Part shown: positions 32,501 through 43,540 of the stretch, piece by piece
Numbering within the stretch: position 1 is the first letter of the stretch
How the letters are laid out: every line of letters begins with the position of its first letter
Assembly: GCA_002633005.1 (NCBI GenBank)
Contig: NMRA01000574.1
Coordinates: 201,778 to 265,777, forward strand
DNA length: 64,000 nucleotides
From: Phoronis australis
Taxonomy: Eukaryota > Phoronida > Phoronidae
Direction of reading: 5' to 3'
Notes under the pieces: generated by a model
Told to the model about the DNA's origin: nothing
Seen by the model: only the letters and a program-made list of their open reading frames with translations
Databases searched by the model: none
Translations under genes and position numbers: made by a program

Positions 32501-35500
32501 CGTGACAGTGTAAATAGTCAAGAGGTCGGTGTAAACAGACCAAGTGATTTTAATAATAGTTGTAACTCGACGCCACCTCAGAGCGGTTTTAGAAAGGATT
32601 CATTTCACTCATGGCGTTTTAAACCTTTATTTTCATTTATTACATGTACCTTCAACAAAACACTGGTCAGAGCCTGGCTTCTTGTCAGAGCCTGGCTAGC
32701 TGGTCAGAGCCTGGCTTCTGGTCAGAGCCTGGCTGGCTGGTCAGAGCCTGGCTGCTGGTCAGAGCCTGGCTGCTGGTCAGACCCTGGCTGCTGGTCAGAC
32801 CCTGGCTGCTCAGACCCTGGCTGCTGGTCAGAGCCAGACTGACTGCTGGTTAGAGCCAGACTGGCTGCTGGTCAGAGTCTGGCTAAAATGGATGGGACAT
32901 TTTAGTCGGAGTGTGAAGGTCTCAAAAGGAGGTACAGACCAGAATTTAATCTATGCTTTTTTGACTACAAGAAAACCAAAAACAAAGAGCATTCTACAAT
33001 ATATCTCATCGACATGTTATATGGAGGCACTAGCTGGGAGAGACAGGATGACTACAGGAATGACGTCATTACGATGTTTTGGACACAGTGTGACTGCACG
33101 TCTATTCGTATTTCCGGGTCCAAATTGCGCCGCTGCCATGACACGTCATCACTACAAACATCCGAATTATCTTTAGGTCAGTCTCCGCTGGTCTACTTGG
33201 ACGCCTCAGTAGAATACCCCAATCAAAACTGGACAGTTACAATCAATGGCCCTGCCCTTACCTTGATGTCTCCTTACCAGATCAGTAATGTAGCAGTTTT
33301 CCTTCAGCATCTCACAGACATGCAGACAGCCTTGGTAGCCAAGCCAGTTGTCACTGAGATCAAGTTTTAGCACGTTAGTGTTGGTCTGGAAATAACAAGT
33401 GATATTGATACACACTTAGAAATTTTGCCATTGATGAATCATGCGCGCACCCAGCCTACAAAATGGGTGGGGCTCTACTTTTTGAGAATGAAGACCTTTT
33501 CTTAAAATTCATCGGGTACATTCCGAGCTACGAATTGTGCATTTACCAAATTTCGATATTTCCTGCCTTTTTAGGGGACTTTTGTCTCATTTTCTACTTT
33601 TTTTTGAATTTTTGTTTCTCTGAGGTGGACCTTTTTTGCCCATTTCACCAAATGGGGTGCTTGTTCAAGACCCCCGAGCCCCTCCTGGGAGCGCGCATGG
33701 TTATATATACTCCGACATCCATTGTACGTCACCTGCAATGTTATCTATCACCTAACATTACCAGTTAGTCTGACTCTCTGAAGCACTTCTCTGGATTTTG
33801 ATGAAATTTTTATGAATATCAATAGCTTGTATGTACAGCTTCAGGTATATAAAAAGCAATGTTAATGAAAATTTATTACAAGAAAAAATGGTTTTCCCTT
33901 TGGAGCTAAAAATTAATGCCACCAAAATGATATTTTAAAGAACTTAAAATTGAAACGAAATTTATAAAACTCAGTTCAATACATTTGGACCTGAAGTGTC
34001 AAGGCTCTTTGAGTTGTTTTCATTTCATGTCAGATGTTATTTCAACATAAAAAAACTGATTTGCTGCAAGGCAATTATTGCACCTTTTGTAACAAAGCAT
34101 CTTTCTGTGACAGCTCTATAGTCGTCTCTTACTAACATCTTATTGAACACCAGTCAGGCATTGCTACCCCAGGGAAAAAGGATTTTTCATCATAGGAGCT
34201 CCACTTAACAGCACAGCAAACTAAAAATGTCTCGACAACTTCATGTTAAAAGCTATATTTAATAACTGTCACTCAAAATTAAACAGTGGTGATTTATTCT
34301 GACGTGCCAGCTCAGTTCTCAATGAAAATGTATTGATTTGGCACATAGAGAGAAAAGTTGGAAAGAGGTGTGCAAACATCCTTTGCTGTTCAAACAGAAA
34401 CAATGATTTAGAGTGGAGCCTTGTTGACTAGCAATGTTACACTAGCAACAGAGATAGTACACTAAGGCTGTGAGAAAATGAATGTGTGAAACAAACTTGT
34501 CAGTTGTATGCTTAGTGTATTGATAACTTGAAATTGTTTACATCTGAGGTCAAATAAGCGGATACCATTTTGATGCTGCTTTCCAACTATTGTCGGCAAC
34601 TCCCTTGTTTTGAGAAGTTATTGGTCAGTGGGAAAGTGCAAATCCAGCAACTCCTCTCAAAACGTGTGGATTAAAATGCGGAGTTGCGAAACTACCCTAA
34701 CCTGTGAAAGATCAAATCCACTCTGGGAGCAGTAATTGCAGGGGTCGTGACATGTTCACAGTGTGAATCAACAACGCTGTCTGGTGTTTAATCTACAGAA
34801 TTAGCAATTATAACTCCCATGTCAAGTTTGTCGTACAGAAAAAACAACTGTATCCATCATAAACAACGGCATGACAAATTGGAAATCAACAATTCAACAT
34901 ACTTATAGAATTGTCTTCCTTAAGAAAAACTCACAATAGATATCAAAGCACTGAAAAGGTAAACTGAGCTCTGACCTTACTGAAAAATCTCAACAATTTC
35001 AGAAAATACAATAGCCAAAATTGCCAATTTGTTCATTTCAATCAATGGCTGCTTCTAACATTGTTTTGAGTGCCTCTTACTGTTCCAAATATTCCATGAC
35101 TGTAACTATCCTAGAGAATTTGCAAACAGTACAGCATTAATGTGGTGTTAATCTTATTTTTGATGAAAAATGAGAAAAATTATATTTCATTTGCCTTCTA
35201 AATGGACATATTTACTCAGCGTAAGCAATGGGTCTTGTATAAATATCATTTATCTTTATTCGGGACATATGTCGATCATAAATACTTACAACAAGGGAGA
35301 CTGCCATGGGAGACTGCAATGGGTCTCGTATATATACTTACAACAAGGGAGACTGCCATTGGTTTGACGCTTTCCGGACCCAAAGCATGGTGGCGTAACA
35401 CAAGTTTGGGGTCGTTCATATGTCGCACAAAGTATGACACAGGGATCACTCCCTGGTGTTTACAGGTGGCAATGTACGCTGTTCGACCAGACGCATCGTA

Positions 35501-38130
35501 GGAATCTTTCACCTCTGAAACAAAATTAGATAGGCATAAACATTGATAAACATATACATAATGACATGCATCAGCAGAGATCAAAATTAGATAGGCATAA
35601 ACATTGATAAACATATACATAACGACATACATCAGCAGAGATTAAATGTGAAAATAATTAAGGAAACAAAAATGGATCTGTAAAAATCAAAATTGGTGCA
35701 ACCTTCCAGGCCTAAACATACGTTCTGCAAGTGCAAAATCCTTGTAAAAAGCAAGATCATAAAGACCAGTTGCAAAATGCTGCCAATGAAAGGTCAGTGT
35801 TTTAAGAGTATACTTGGGAGCTTACTCTACCGTATCCTAACAAAAATGGCGGACAATTACCCGAATGATTGCTGTTGTTGGAGAATGTTGAATTATGACA
35901 TATAGAATTCACTGTCTCTGCTATATAACAGAAGATTTCTCCCCACGGTAGTGCTTTAAAAGTGTCATGGATCTACACAACACACCCCCAACACTTCCTG
36001 GGGTGTAGCAATAGAGACAGCTGTAAACACTGACTTATTTCATCTCGTTAAAAAATAATCGTAGGCAGTCAGCTACACATTACCAGATGTGCGCAGACAC
36101 TCAGGTGGGCTCAATCATTGCGCTGATCACCAGGAACCAATTTTATGCTTTACTAATATACAGATAAAACCGAGCTTAGCAGCTAGAGAGGACTGTCTAG
36201 CAGTGTGCTCTGGTGGGACTCGAACCCACAACCTTAAACAAAGGAAGAAGATATCCATCCCACTAGGCCACGTAGCAAAAAAATGTTTACTCACATTAAA
36301 TCAATTCTTCTTGGACTTAAACATAATCAATTTTCTGCAACACTATCGAATTGCACAAATCAGTAACTGGGAATTTTATTATTGCAGCATTGTGATTATA
36401 CCGACATCGTGTGTAGTGGTAAATGTATAAAATGTCTGTGGAAACATATTCTACAACACTGAGTAGGGCACCTAAATTTTCTTACAGTACACTTGAGAAC
36501 TTTTATTGCCAAGCTTTTGTACAGCTTTCAAGTGTCAAAAACTGATCTGTGTTTAGAATGCCAACATAATTATAGTCCTGAGGGCCTGTAGTTAAATAGG
36601 CATGAGCAAAATCCCTCAAAAGAATTAAATTGGCTTAAAGTAAAGGAACTGTTGAATACCTGTAGCTTCCCATTCAGATGCATGACCTTTTGATGGTCTT
36701 CAATTATATGTAGAGTCGTGACACTGCGCGCAGAAAGTTTTTAACTTATTTCTTAAATTTTGTGTCTCTAGAAAGAACCCTCATTTCTCAGACACCAGGA
36801 GGCAATACACCTAGACACAATGTGCAAAGTTTCAGGTACCCATTATCAGTAAAACTAAATTAACATTAAGTGTGGCTGTATCAGGGCACTACGCCACTCT
36901 ATTTTTGACGGCCGGGGTGGGTACTGCTGAAAAATAGGGTATCCACCCATGGACTCGAAAACAGAGGAGCCATGTGAAGAAAATTTCCACAAAAATGTCA
37001 ACTTTTCATAGTTTTTTTTTTGTTTCAGAAACATCACTTTTCCTTTTGGATAATTCCAAATTCCCAACCCTTTCATAGTTATTCTTGGACAGCTGCAGTT
37101 TTAATCCATTAAGCCTGAAACAGTTAAGTTATGATGTCACTTGGTCAAAAACAAGAACATCATTTAGAACACAGTTTTCAAAACACAGAAGATATAGCAT
37201 ATCATTTTGTAGATTTTTATAGTTGGAAAAAGAAACCGTTTCGTAATAAGGTTCCAAATTTCTAAAGTGACCTTTTTGTCCCGAATTATGTCAGAAAAGG
37301 CAGCCTTTCACAGGGATACTGGTCACAAAAAGTCATTCTACTGAGCACATCATATACTTGTCCTATGGGGGTAGCATGAGTACTCCTTCATGTATACTTG
37401 TCCTATGGGGGTAGCATGAGTACTCCTTCATGTATACTTCCCCCATGGGGGTAGCATGAGTACCCCTGAAGACATTATCCACAAGTCTGTGCATTTGAAC
37501 AACATATCTACAACATAGAATTTAAATCCTTAAAAGTATATATTTTCTGAAAGTAGAAAGCCTGTAGAATTATATTTTTGATGTTATACCAACTCCAATT
37601 CCTTTAATATTGATTTTGGAGAGTAGTGCATACAGTGCAGTATTTGAAAATTTTACTTAAATCTGGCCTGAGCCATTTATGAGGTATGGAGTTCTGAAAA
37701 TCATAGCCAAATTTTGACATTATTCTAGGGTTACACATAACCTTAAAGCAAGCTTTCTGTGGCAGTCTTCTGCTTGATTACCAAATGCATTATAAACTTC
37801 AGCCACACCTAATGACTTTATCCTCCACAGCTCCGGTTATAACACAAGCAGTAAAAACATAGCAGGAAACCTACCATCTTCCAAAAGACTTGCAGTGTTA
37901 TCCCAAACAAACACACTACCCTCTCAGTACACCTTACAAACAGCTACCTCTTAGCCTGAGCTGTCAAAAAGTTCAAGATAAAAACTCAAGAGGAACACAC
38001 GCGTGATCCCCATCAATATAACACTACCTTTTTCCTTCTGTTCTTTCTTTTTAATGCTTATTATTCTGTTCACGGTCTTTTTAAATGGCTGAGGATCAGC
38101 AAACAGAAATCCACTGTAGTCCTCCGCCAT
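26545..38130 (-). CDS. LRRC74A: Leucine-rich repeat-containing protein 74A/B orthologue, complete, 11 exons
   Basis: Exons on the minus strand are 38028-38130, 35342-35514, 33278-33385, 31779-31922, 31022-31189, 30558-30673, 29844-29922, 28993-29088, 28437-28679, 27369-27454 and 26545-26704. All have GT-AG borders and matching phases, and join to 1476 bases (491 residues; human LRRC74A is about the same length). The start MAEDYSGFLFADPQPF leads to the family signature GVIPVSYFVRHM and LRHHALGPESVKPMA. Then come about eight RI-type leucine-rich repeats of about 28 residues (LKLDLSDNWLG, LNLSDNKLG, LTLSGNEFDD, LNLSNNSFGE, LDLSWNCIRK, INLSWNGLGN, LDITNNRIAT, LKMGKNPMQS). The C-terminal part (residues 330-491) holds LRLIDFFQKFDKDKSMSVTR and an EF-hand-like DRDGDGEINY (residues 429-438). 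Function in the family is unknown; LRRs bind proteins and the EF-hands look degenerate (Gln or Ala at position 12). A or B paralogue cannot be chosen. Introns hold a minisatellite, a foldback and small tandem repeats. Confidence 0.93.
31350..31500. repeat. Dispersed repeat, related to 24880-25110
   Basis: Intronic copy of the family described at 24880-25110, sharing CAGTGAAAGTA-TTCCTTGT and the TTATTGTTTTATTACCCCC end. Confidence 0.5.
32273..32557. repeat. Foldback element in an LRRC74 intron (285 bp)
   Basis: Arms of about 130 bases pair almost throughout. Left: TTATTAAAATCTCTTGGTC, GACCTCTTG, CACTGTCACAACGTTTCGGT, GGCCAT, GAGCTCGGATATGTGGT. Right: ACCACATATCCGTGCTCG, GGCCGG, ACCGAAACGTCGTGACAGTG, GAGGTC, GACCAAGTGATTTTAATAA. 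The short loop near 32399-32418 includes TTTTTTACTATATTGAG. No target duplication was clear. Confidence 0.8.
32663..32884. repeat. 18-bp minisatellite (CTGGTCAGAGCCTGGCTG)
   Basis: About twelve units of CTGGTCAGAGCCTGGCTG-like sequence with small changes (GAGCCTGG, GACCCTGG, GAGCCAGA). It lies in the intron between the third and fourth exons of LRRC74. It reads through as open frames on the plus strand (WLLVRAW repeats) but these are not genes. Confidence 0.92.
33420..35280. other. LRRC74 intron 2, no further feature
   Basis: AT-rich intron sequence. Part of 34980-35100 resembles the dispersed family at 41640-41900 and 45680-45770 (AAAATTGCCAATTTGTTCAT, ATGGCTGCTTCTAACATTGT). Nothing else is seen. 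Confidence 0.4.
35284..35362. repeat. Tandem copy of a splice-donor segment (52-bp spacing)
   Basis: CTTACAACAAGGGAGACTGCCAT occurs at 35285 and again at 35337. On the minus strand each copy reads CCCTTGTT|GTAAGT, the donor of LRRC74 exon 2. The copy nearer the exon (35342) gives the open reading frame; use of the other (35290) would add 52 bases and shift frame. Confidence 0.75.
35521..35642. repeat. 61-bp tandem duplication
   Basis: Two nearly identical copies of CAAAATTAGATAGGCATAAA...CATCAGCAGAGAT with a 61-base period, just upstream of LRRC74 exon 2 (in its intron). Confidence 0.9.
36205..36277 (-). repeat. tRNA-like sequence (SINE head or tRNA pseudogene)
   Basis: The minus strand has an A-box TGGCCTAGTGG (36260-36270) and a perfect B-box GGTTCGAGTCC (36216-36226) with a plausible T-arm GTGGGTTCGAGTCCCAC. 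The acceptor ends (GCTACGT and GAGCACA) do not pair and the anticodon stem is poor. It is therefore not a working tRNA; a tRNA-derived SINE head is the likely explanation. Confidence 0.6.
37353..37466. repeat. 40-bp tandem repeat, about 2.9 units
   Basis: The unit TATACTTGTCCTATGGGGGT-AGCATGAGTACTCCTTCATG repeats at 37353, 37393 and 37433. The first two copies are identical; the third has CCCCCA for TCCTAT-like differences. It lies in LRRC74 intron 1. Confidence 0.92.
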
Positions 38131-38248
38131 ACTCGGAGACTGGGCAGAATTGAGGAGGTACTAAACCACCGTTATCTCTCTCTGTCTCTCTCAAATTTCA
38201 GACAGGTAAATTAAATATACAATCCTGGAGCTGCTGAGTGATAGAAAC
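38131..38248. promoter_or_regulatory. Possible bidirectional promoter between LRRC74 and a small ORF
   Basis: 118 bases separate the LRRC74 start codon (minus) from the start of a cysteine-rich plus-strand frame. The interval has a CT-rich run (TCTCTCTCTGTCTCTCTC) and no TATA box. A shared promoter is an inference from geometry only. Confidence 0.3.
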
Positions 38249-38452
38249 ATGTCAGTCTGTATCAACTGTGACTCTGAGGTGTCGACTGACGAAGATGATA
38301 CAAAGGTGTACAGACTGGTTCACTATGAGTTCACTGTTGCATGTCCTGTCTGTGGTCTACCAATAGCCAAACAGAGCTGTCCACCAGAGGCATTTAAACA
38401 GAGAGCTCCTTTAACCACAATGCCAAGGTTGTGCAGAAAGAGGTCTAACTAA
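38249..38452 (+). CDS. Small cysteine-rich hypothetical protein (67 residues)
   Basis: A single open frame, MSVCINCDSEVSTDEDDTKV through VACPVCGLPIAKQSCPPEAF to a stop. Cysteines C4-x2-C7 and C32-x2-C35 have the spacing of a zinc ribbon, and an acidic patch (STDEDD) lies between them. I do not recognise the family. It could be a complete small gene or the first coding exon of a longer one, but no downstream plus-strand exon was found. Its codon usage and head-to-head position with LRRC74 favour a real gene. Confidence 0.4.
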   Translation: MSVCINCDSEVSTDEDDTKVYRLVHYEFTVACPVCGLPIAKQSCPPEAFKQRAPLTTMPRLCRKRSN

Positions 38453-38939
38453 GCCAAGGGCAAACACAGTTTTAATGGATGTTTTTATGTAGGATTGAAA
38501 CAGTTGGTAAGGGGCAGGATTGACTGATGGATCTAAATTATGGTCATTGTTTGATATGAGTAATGAAATGTGATGTGGGTTAAGTGATATGTTTGCTAGA
38601 TATGGTCATTTAAGATTCACAAAAGAATTGTATTAATTCAATTAAACTTCAACATATCAGATTTCATTCCCTGAACTACAGGTTCACCCAAGTTCAAGAA
38701 ATAATGATGAAAACGGTTTATTGGCAATTTCAAAATGTACAAAAATTGCAACTGAATTCAACATGTAGAGATGAAGCAAGTAATTCAAACTGTTGATAAT
38801 TCTAGTACTGAAAATAGGTGAATTGCTTTAAAATTAAAATTGATGTTTCTGTAGTTTGCCTAATTTTTTACAGGTGCATCTTGAAAAGGTGATACGGTTG
38901 AAAATATTGTTGTTACTATTACTATTAGTATTGTATAAC

Positions 38940-39130
38940 TATAATTAATAATAATATTATTATTATTATTATTAATTCTTCATTACTTGTATTGCCTGCA
39001 TTTTTAATTTCTCAGTGTCTTGTATTTTACTATGGTCAAGTAAACTTTTGAATATAATAATAAATAATAATCATAATGAAAACTATAATAATGATGATAA
39101 TAATAACAATAATAATAATAATAAAACAAT
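38940..39130. repeat. TTA/AAT trinucleotide microsatellites
   Basis: ATTATTATT runs at about 38946-38975, then imperfect AATAATAAT runs at about 39050-39125. Confidence 0.85.
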
Positions 39131-40028
39131 AATGTCAATGATATGATAATGATATTTAACTTGCAAATAAAGTTATGCATACACAAATACTATAAACAGC
39201 TATTAAATAATAATTAAAACACACGCAAACTAGAATGATGGGTATTCAAATATGAAAATACCTTTTCACCAGACTTTGTTACATGTGACAAAACCAATTA
39301 ATTAGAGTAGTGTAAGGTGACCTTCACGGTAAGAAAAGGTAACATACCAAAACACAACATGAATAACATCAAACGTTCTATCCAAAAGTATGATAACAAA
39401 ACAAATGTGTCCATAATGTATAAAAAATCTTGTTGTCCATGGGGAGTTGTTCAACTTGACACTGCACATTGATAAACATCTTCAGTTACTCCTTTTGCTC
39501 ACATCTCTATAGGAATCTCAGTGCACCTGGAAAGCAGTAGGCTACAGCATAGCCCTGGGCTCCAGTCTCTTATGGGCTCCTAAGGCTGGCTAACTGCTAG
39601 AGTTGGTGAGGTTTGATTACCAGTAGTTATATATAGGTCATACGCAATGGCAAACAACTCATACTCTACTTACTAAAGCTTTAAACCTGAAATTTCTAGA
39701 AAATATCCTTTGCAATGTTTTTCAGCAAAAATTAATACGATTGGGTCTTCAATTTTTAAAATCGGTAAACTATTAAGTGATTTTCCGACAACTTTTAACA
39801 GTATCCAAAAAACATTGACTTGCTGACTGCTGATCATATTTGCACTTCATTGGTTTATCGATCTCCACATTAATACAATAGACAGGTTCAATGGGCAGTA
39901 CAAATGTGTCTGGGTTTTCAGGTAATGGGCTGTAACTGTAGTAAATCTTGTCATGAGCATTAAAATTTTAAACAATAAAAACATTCCTGCAATTATCATT
40001 TGGTACTTTTCCAGTTCCCATATTATAA

Positions 40029-40169
40029 CATGGGCGGTGCACCATAGGGGGCTGGGAGAGGCTATAGCCCACCCCACTTTTTTCAGTGCTACGCTGCACA
40101 CGGTCTATGCACGACAGGGGGGCTGAGGGGCTTTAGCCCCCCACTTTTTTCAGTGCAGCGCCACCCATG
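40029..40169. mobile_element. 141-bp palindromic MITE, first copy, TATAA target duplication
   Basis: Starts CATGGGCGGTGCACCATAGG and ends GCAGCGCCACCCATG. Two inner CACTTTTTTCAGTGC blocks and paired GGCTATAGCC and GGGGCTTTAGCCCC palindromes give it strong hairpin potential. It is flanked exactly by TATAA (40024-40028 and 40170-40174). A homologous copy in reverse orientation lies at 53073-53223. No coding capacity. Superfamily unknown; 5-bp duplications occur in Transib, but the ends do not begin CAC. Confidence 0.85.
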
Positions 40170-40199
40170 TATAATTTTAATACATCAAGAACCTTATGA

Positions 40200-41600
40200 C
40201 AAAACCAGCTGGCTGCCATCTGGACAACCACCAAGTGATGGGTGTTAATTCTGCCTAGTTGAACCTTTCTTTTCTAATGGGACAATGTTTATATAAGGTT
40301 TTATGGCTCCCAGTGTGACTATATTGGGTTGTGTATTGTGAGGTGAGACAACTAAGGGGCATTGCATAATAGAGATTCAATACACAGATTAAAGCTGATC
40401 TCTCCACTGGAAATGTAAGAGCAGTCTGAAGGAGTGTGAAGAATGTTTTGTTGTGATCACTATAGTTGGTTTTTGAAACAATCTAGATAGAAAATCTGGC
40501 ACAAGTCCATCATAGTAAAGATATGGTATTCAGGGTTGATAAACAAATATTTCCTTTCCTGTACTAGCAAAGAAGATCGACCTGTAACCTTGTTTTTGCA
40601 AGGGAACAAGCGGTATGAGGTTCCTATCATTAATAAATGACATCATATATTGCGAAGATGTGTCCGAGATTCGGTAGTCTGGAGTGACAAAAAATCTGTA
40701 TTTTGCCGAGTCATGAAGAATAAGAATATTACGGTAAGACATACACTTTACTATAACTCTTAAAACCATAGTGAGAACACGAAAGCATCTTTCTCACAAA
40801 CGGGCAGTGGCAAATGCTGACCGTGGTGTCAATTTGCTCTGTGTCAGTCCCGCAGTTTACACAGTGAAACATCTCATTCCATGTCAGCTGATCCCTATCA
40901 ACTATTATAGTGTAAACAGCACTATAGTGAGTTGTTAATGCAGACATGAAAGAAATTGACAAGCTGAGCCAAACTGGAAAGTGAGCAGCTACTACACCAT
41001 AAAGGCTTTCTGGGCTTCATTAATTCAGCCTGAATGATATATACATACAAGGCCTATTCAATACCTTGTAAACACTGGTAACTATGACATTCATTTCAGT
41101 GGGACACATATCAATTTGATACAACCAGCTATTAGCGGGCACTTGTAACACTTAACCAAATGAAAAATATTATCAGCCAGATTGCTAATACTGATGAATT
41201 TTAGTTTACCATAAGAACTCTTTAAATTGAGAGGAATTGCTAAGACTGTCACATTCCTGTTTTTCAAAAGTTTATTTTATTGGGAACAGCTGTACTGTAG
41301 AACCCAAGAAAAAATAAGAACAAAATATTTTCTTAAAGTTTCATTTTTGTTAAAAAAATGAAAGACCACTTGGAACAATTTTTCTTGTAAATCTCTTGCA
41401 TATTTCAAATGTCTAGTTCAACCCATGAAACTATATATTTTAAATCCTTGATAATCAAAGAAATATAACAGTTTCACGTACACGAAAACAATGTGTTTGA
41501 CAATATTAGTTCTTGAAAAATCAAGCCTAACTGCTTGACTTTTTGCCATAATGGATTATCAGCCCACGTGTGCTTTTAAAGAGCATGTTAGTGGTATTCC
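40200..41600. other. Intergenic, no gene seen
   Basis: Only short frames. Two overlapping minus frames at 40530-40962 contain a FHCVNCGT stretch but have no recognisable domain and are offset by a frame break. Confidence 0.4.
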
Positions 41601-41639
41601 TAACCTTGCACAGTTTACACAACAGATTTAGTGGAGGTC

Positions 41640-42300
41640 ATTGATCGCTACTACAGCTAGATTCAAAAACCTATGGTACGTCTGCACTATTTTGTACTCA
41701 ACACTGACAAAATTATCCATTTTTCTATTTTTCAAAGGCTGATTACCATTCTGTAAATATTGGAAACTTTACAAAATGTTCTTTTATGAGATCTATACTG
41801 CCCGGTTTACAACCTCACCAGTTTTGGAACAAATAAATGAAAAATAATGCTCTTTTTTCATTTGTCAAGGGCTTCAAGCATTAGCAAAATGTAGGTCTTG
41901 AGCCAACCACGAATTTCATAATACATCAATAATAAGACCTGTCCGCTGGACAGAATATTTGCCTATATTCCTGACACCACATATTGCCTTTGATGGTTTA
42001 TACCACTACCTCTCCTCACGTGGCTTTCAAGCATTGTTGTGAATGCTACAACTTTTCTATTGACCGCAGCTGTGGCATAAAACCTCATAGTCCAAAAGTC
42101 ATGCTACACGTGTCATGGAAACCACTGATCAAATAAAATCTCACTTGTCCGCCATATTGTGCCCTAATTTGGTGAAATTTTACCAGACAAATCAAACTAA
42201 AAATAGAGTGAAATTTTTTAATCATTTCCATGAGCAGAAATTTGACAACATAGATATTCACTTCCATATTGTGTGCTAAATATATGGAGAATCAACCTAT
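41640..42300. repeat. Dispersed repeat, related to 45480-46010
   Basis: Blocks around 41800-41900 (CCAGTTTTGGAACAAA, CTCTTTTTTCATTTGTCAAG, GCTTCAAGCATT) and 42120-42180 (AAATCTCACTTGTCCGCCAT, ATTGTGCCCTAATTTGGTGA) match 45680-45770 and 45870-45920 in the same order. A shorter trace is at 34980-35100. Confidence 0.5.
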
Positions 42301-42584
42301 ACCACTTTGTACTTGATGACTTTGACTTCAACAACACCTATTACTATTTCAGGCTACGATATTATAAGAAACCAAAGGAGCAGCTTTGTATTGATCGACA
42401 GTCTTTTTACTCAATTTTCTACTTTTAAAAGCATTTTCTTTTAGTTTAAAATATTTTCAGTGACATTACTGGGCGAACAGCCAATCAAAACCATGAAAAA
42501 TCAGAGTGAACCAGATGTTAAAAAACACAACAAACAATCAAGACAAAATGAACCGTCATGATGACTAACAAAAATCTTAGTCAC

Positions 42585-43540
42585 AATACCTCAGTGCAAG
42601 CCGGTCCAAAATTCATTTCTCCCATCCTCATTGCCACACACATTCCACTCATGTACATAACGGCTTGAATATCAACTCACCTTCGATTTCTTACAGGGGT
42701 CTCGGATTTTGAGAAATGTGCTGTGATCCCTGTTAGTGACAACTGGCGATGTAGTACCAGACAAAACGAGCATTTACCATGACTAATAAATATATGGTGT
42801 GCGAATATATTGGATGTGGGTTAGTAAGCAATAAAAATAATTTCCTGACTGTTTAAAGTCATATTACAAACCCTGAAACAAAGGCAAGAAAAATACATTT
42901 TTTGATGGTTTAACAAGAAAGAACAATACCTCAGTGCAAGCCGGTCCAAAATTCATTTCTCCCATCCTCGTTGCTACACACATTCCACTCATGTACTTAG
43001 CTTTAACATAACGGCTTGAATATCAACTCACCTTCAATTTCTAGATCAGTATCCCATCCACCGTCATCAAGATTAACGGCTTGAATATCAACTCACCTTC
43101 AATTTCTAGATCAGTATCCCATCCACCGTCATCAAGATCGACAGTCAAGTCATCTATGGAACCCCGTCGTCGTCGACAGTCATCATCACTGCAACTGTCA
43201 TTCTTGTCATTGGAGTTCTCGTCAAAGTTCTCGCCGACCTTCTGGCCATTGTTCAGTCTGTTCTTACGACTATTGGTTCTGTTTATAGTCTGTAACATGT
43301 TAAAGATATTGTCTTAATAGACACTTACAGGGGTCTCGGATTTTGAGAAATGTGCTATGATCCCTGTTAGTGACAACTGGCGATGTAGTACCAGACAAAA
43401 CGAGCATTTACCATGTCTAATAAAATTATATGGTTTGGATGTGGGTTAGTAAGCAACAAAAATAGTTTCCTGACTGTTTAAAGTTATATTACAAACCCTG
43501 AAACAAAGGCAAGAAAAATACATTTTTTGCAATTACAGAT
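42585..43540. repeat. Local segmental duplication with one exon present in only one copy
   Basis: 42593-42700 matches 42932-43046, and 42697-42905 matches 43326-43545, with a few substitutions. The second copy includes about 280 bases (43047-43325) that hold a coding exon; the first copy jumps from CACCTTCGATTTC straight to TTACAGGGGTCTCGG. Inside the second copy a 64-base piece (TTAACGGCTTGAATATCAAC...CCACCGTCATCAAGA) is itself duplicated at about 43010-43073 and 43074-43137. Confidence 0.85.

Noticed and set aside
32417-32853. Plus-strand frames with Trp/Val/Arg repeats
   Set aside because: They are translations of a foldback arm and an 18-bp minisatellite inside an LRRC74 intron.
36205-36277. 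Functional tRNA gene
   Set aside because: A- and B-boxes are good but acceptor and anticodon stems do not pair; called tRNA-like only.
40530-40962. Overlapping minus-strand frames with FHCVNCGT
   Set aside because: No domain, no splice signals, frames offset; probably chance.
42931-43289. IFT43 identity for the acidic exon, because IFT43 and LRRC74A lie in the same human band
   Set aside because: The residues do not align with IFT43 beyond a GGW; the downstream conserved IFT43 block was not found.
43081-43317. Plus-strand Ser-rich frame
   Set aside because: It is the antisense of the candidate acidic exon at 43097-43289.
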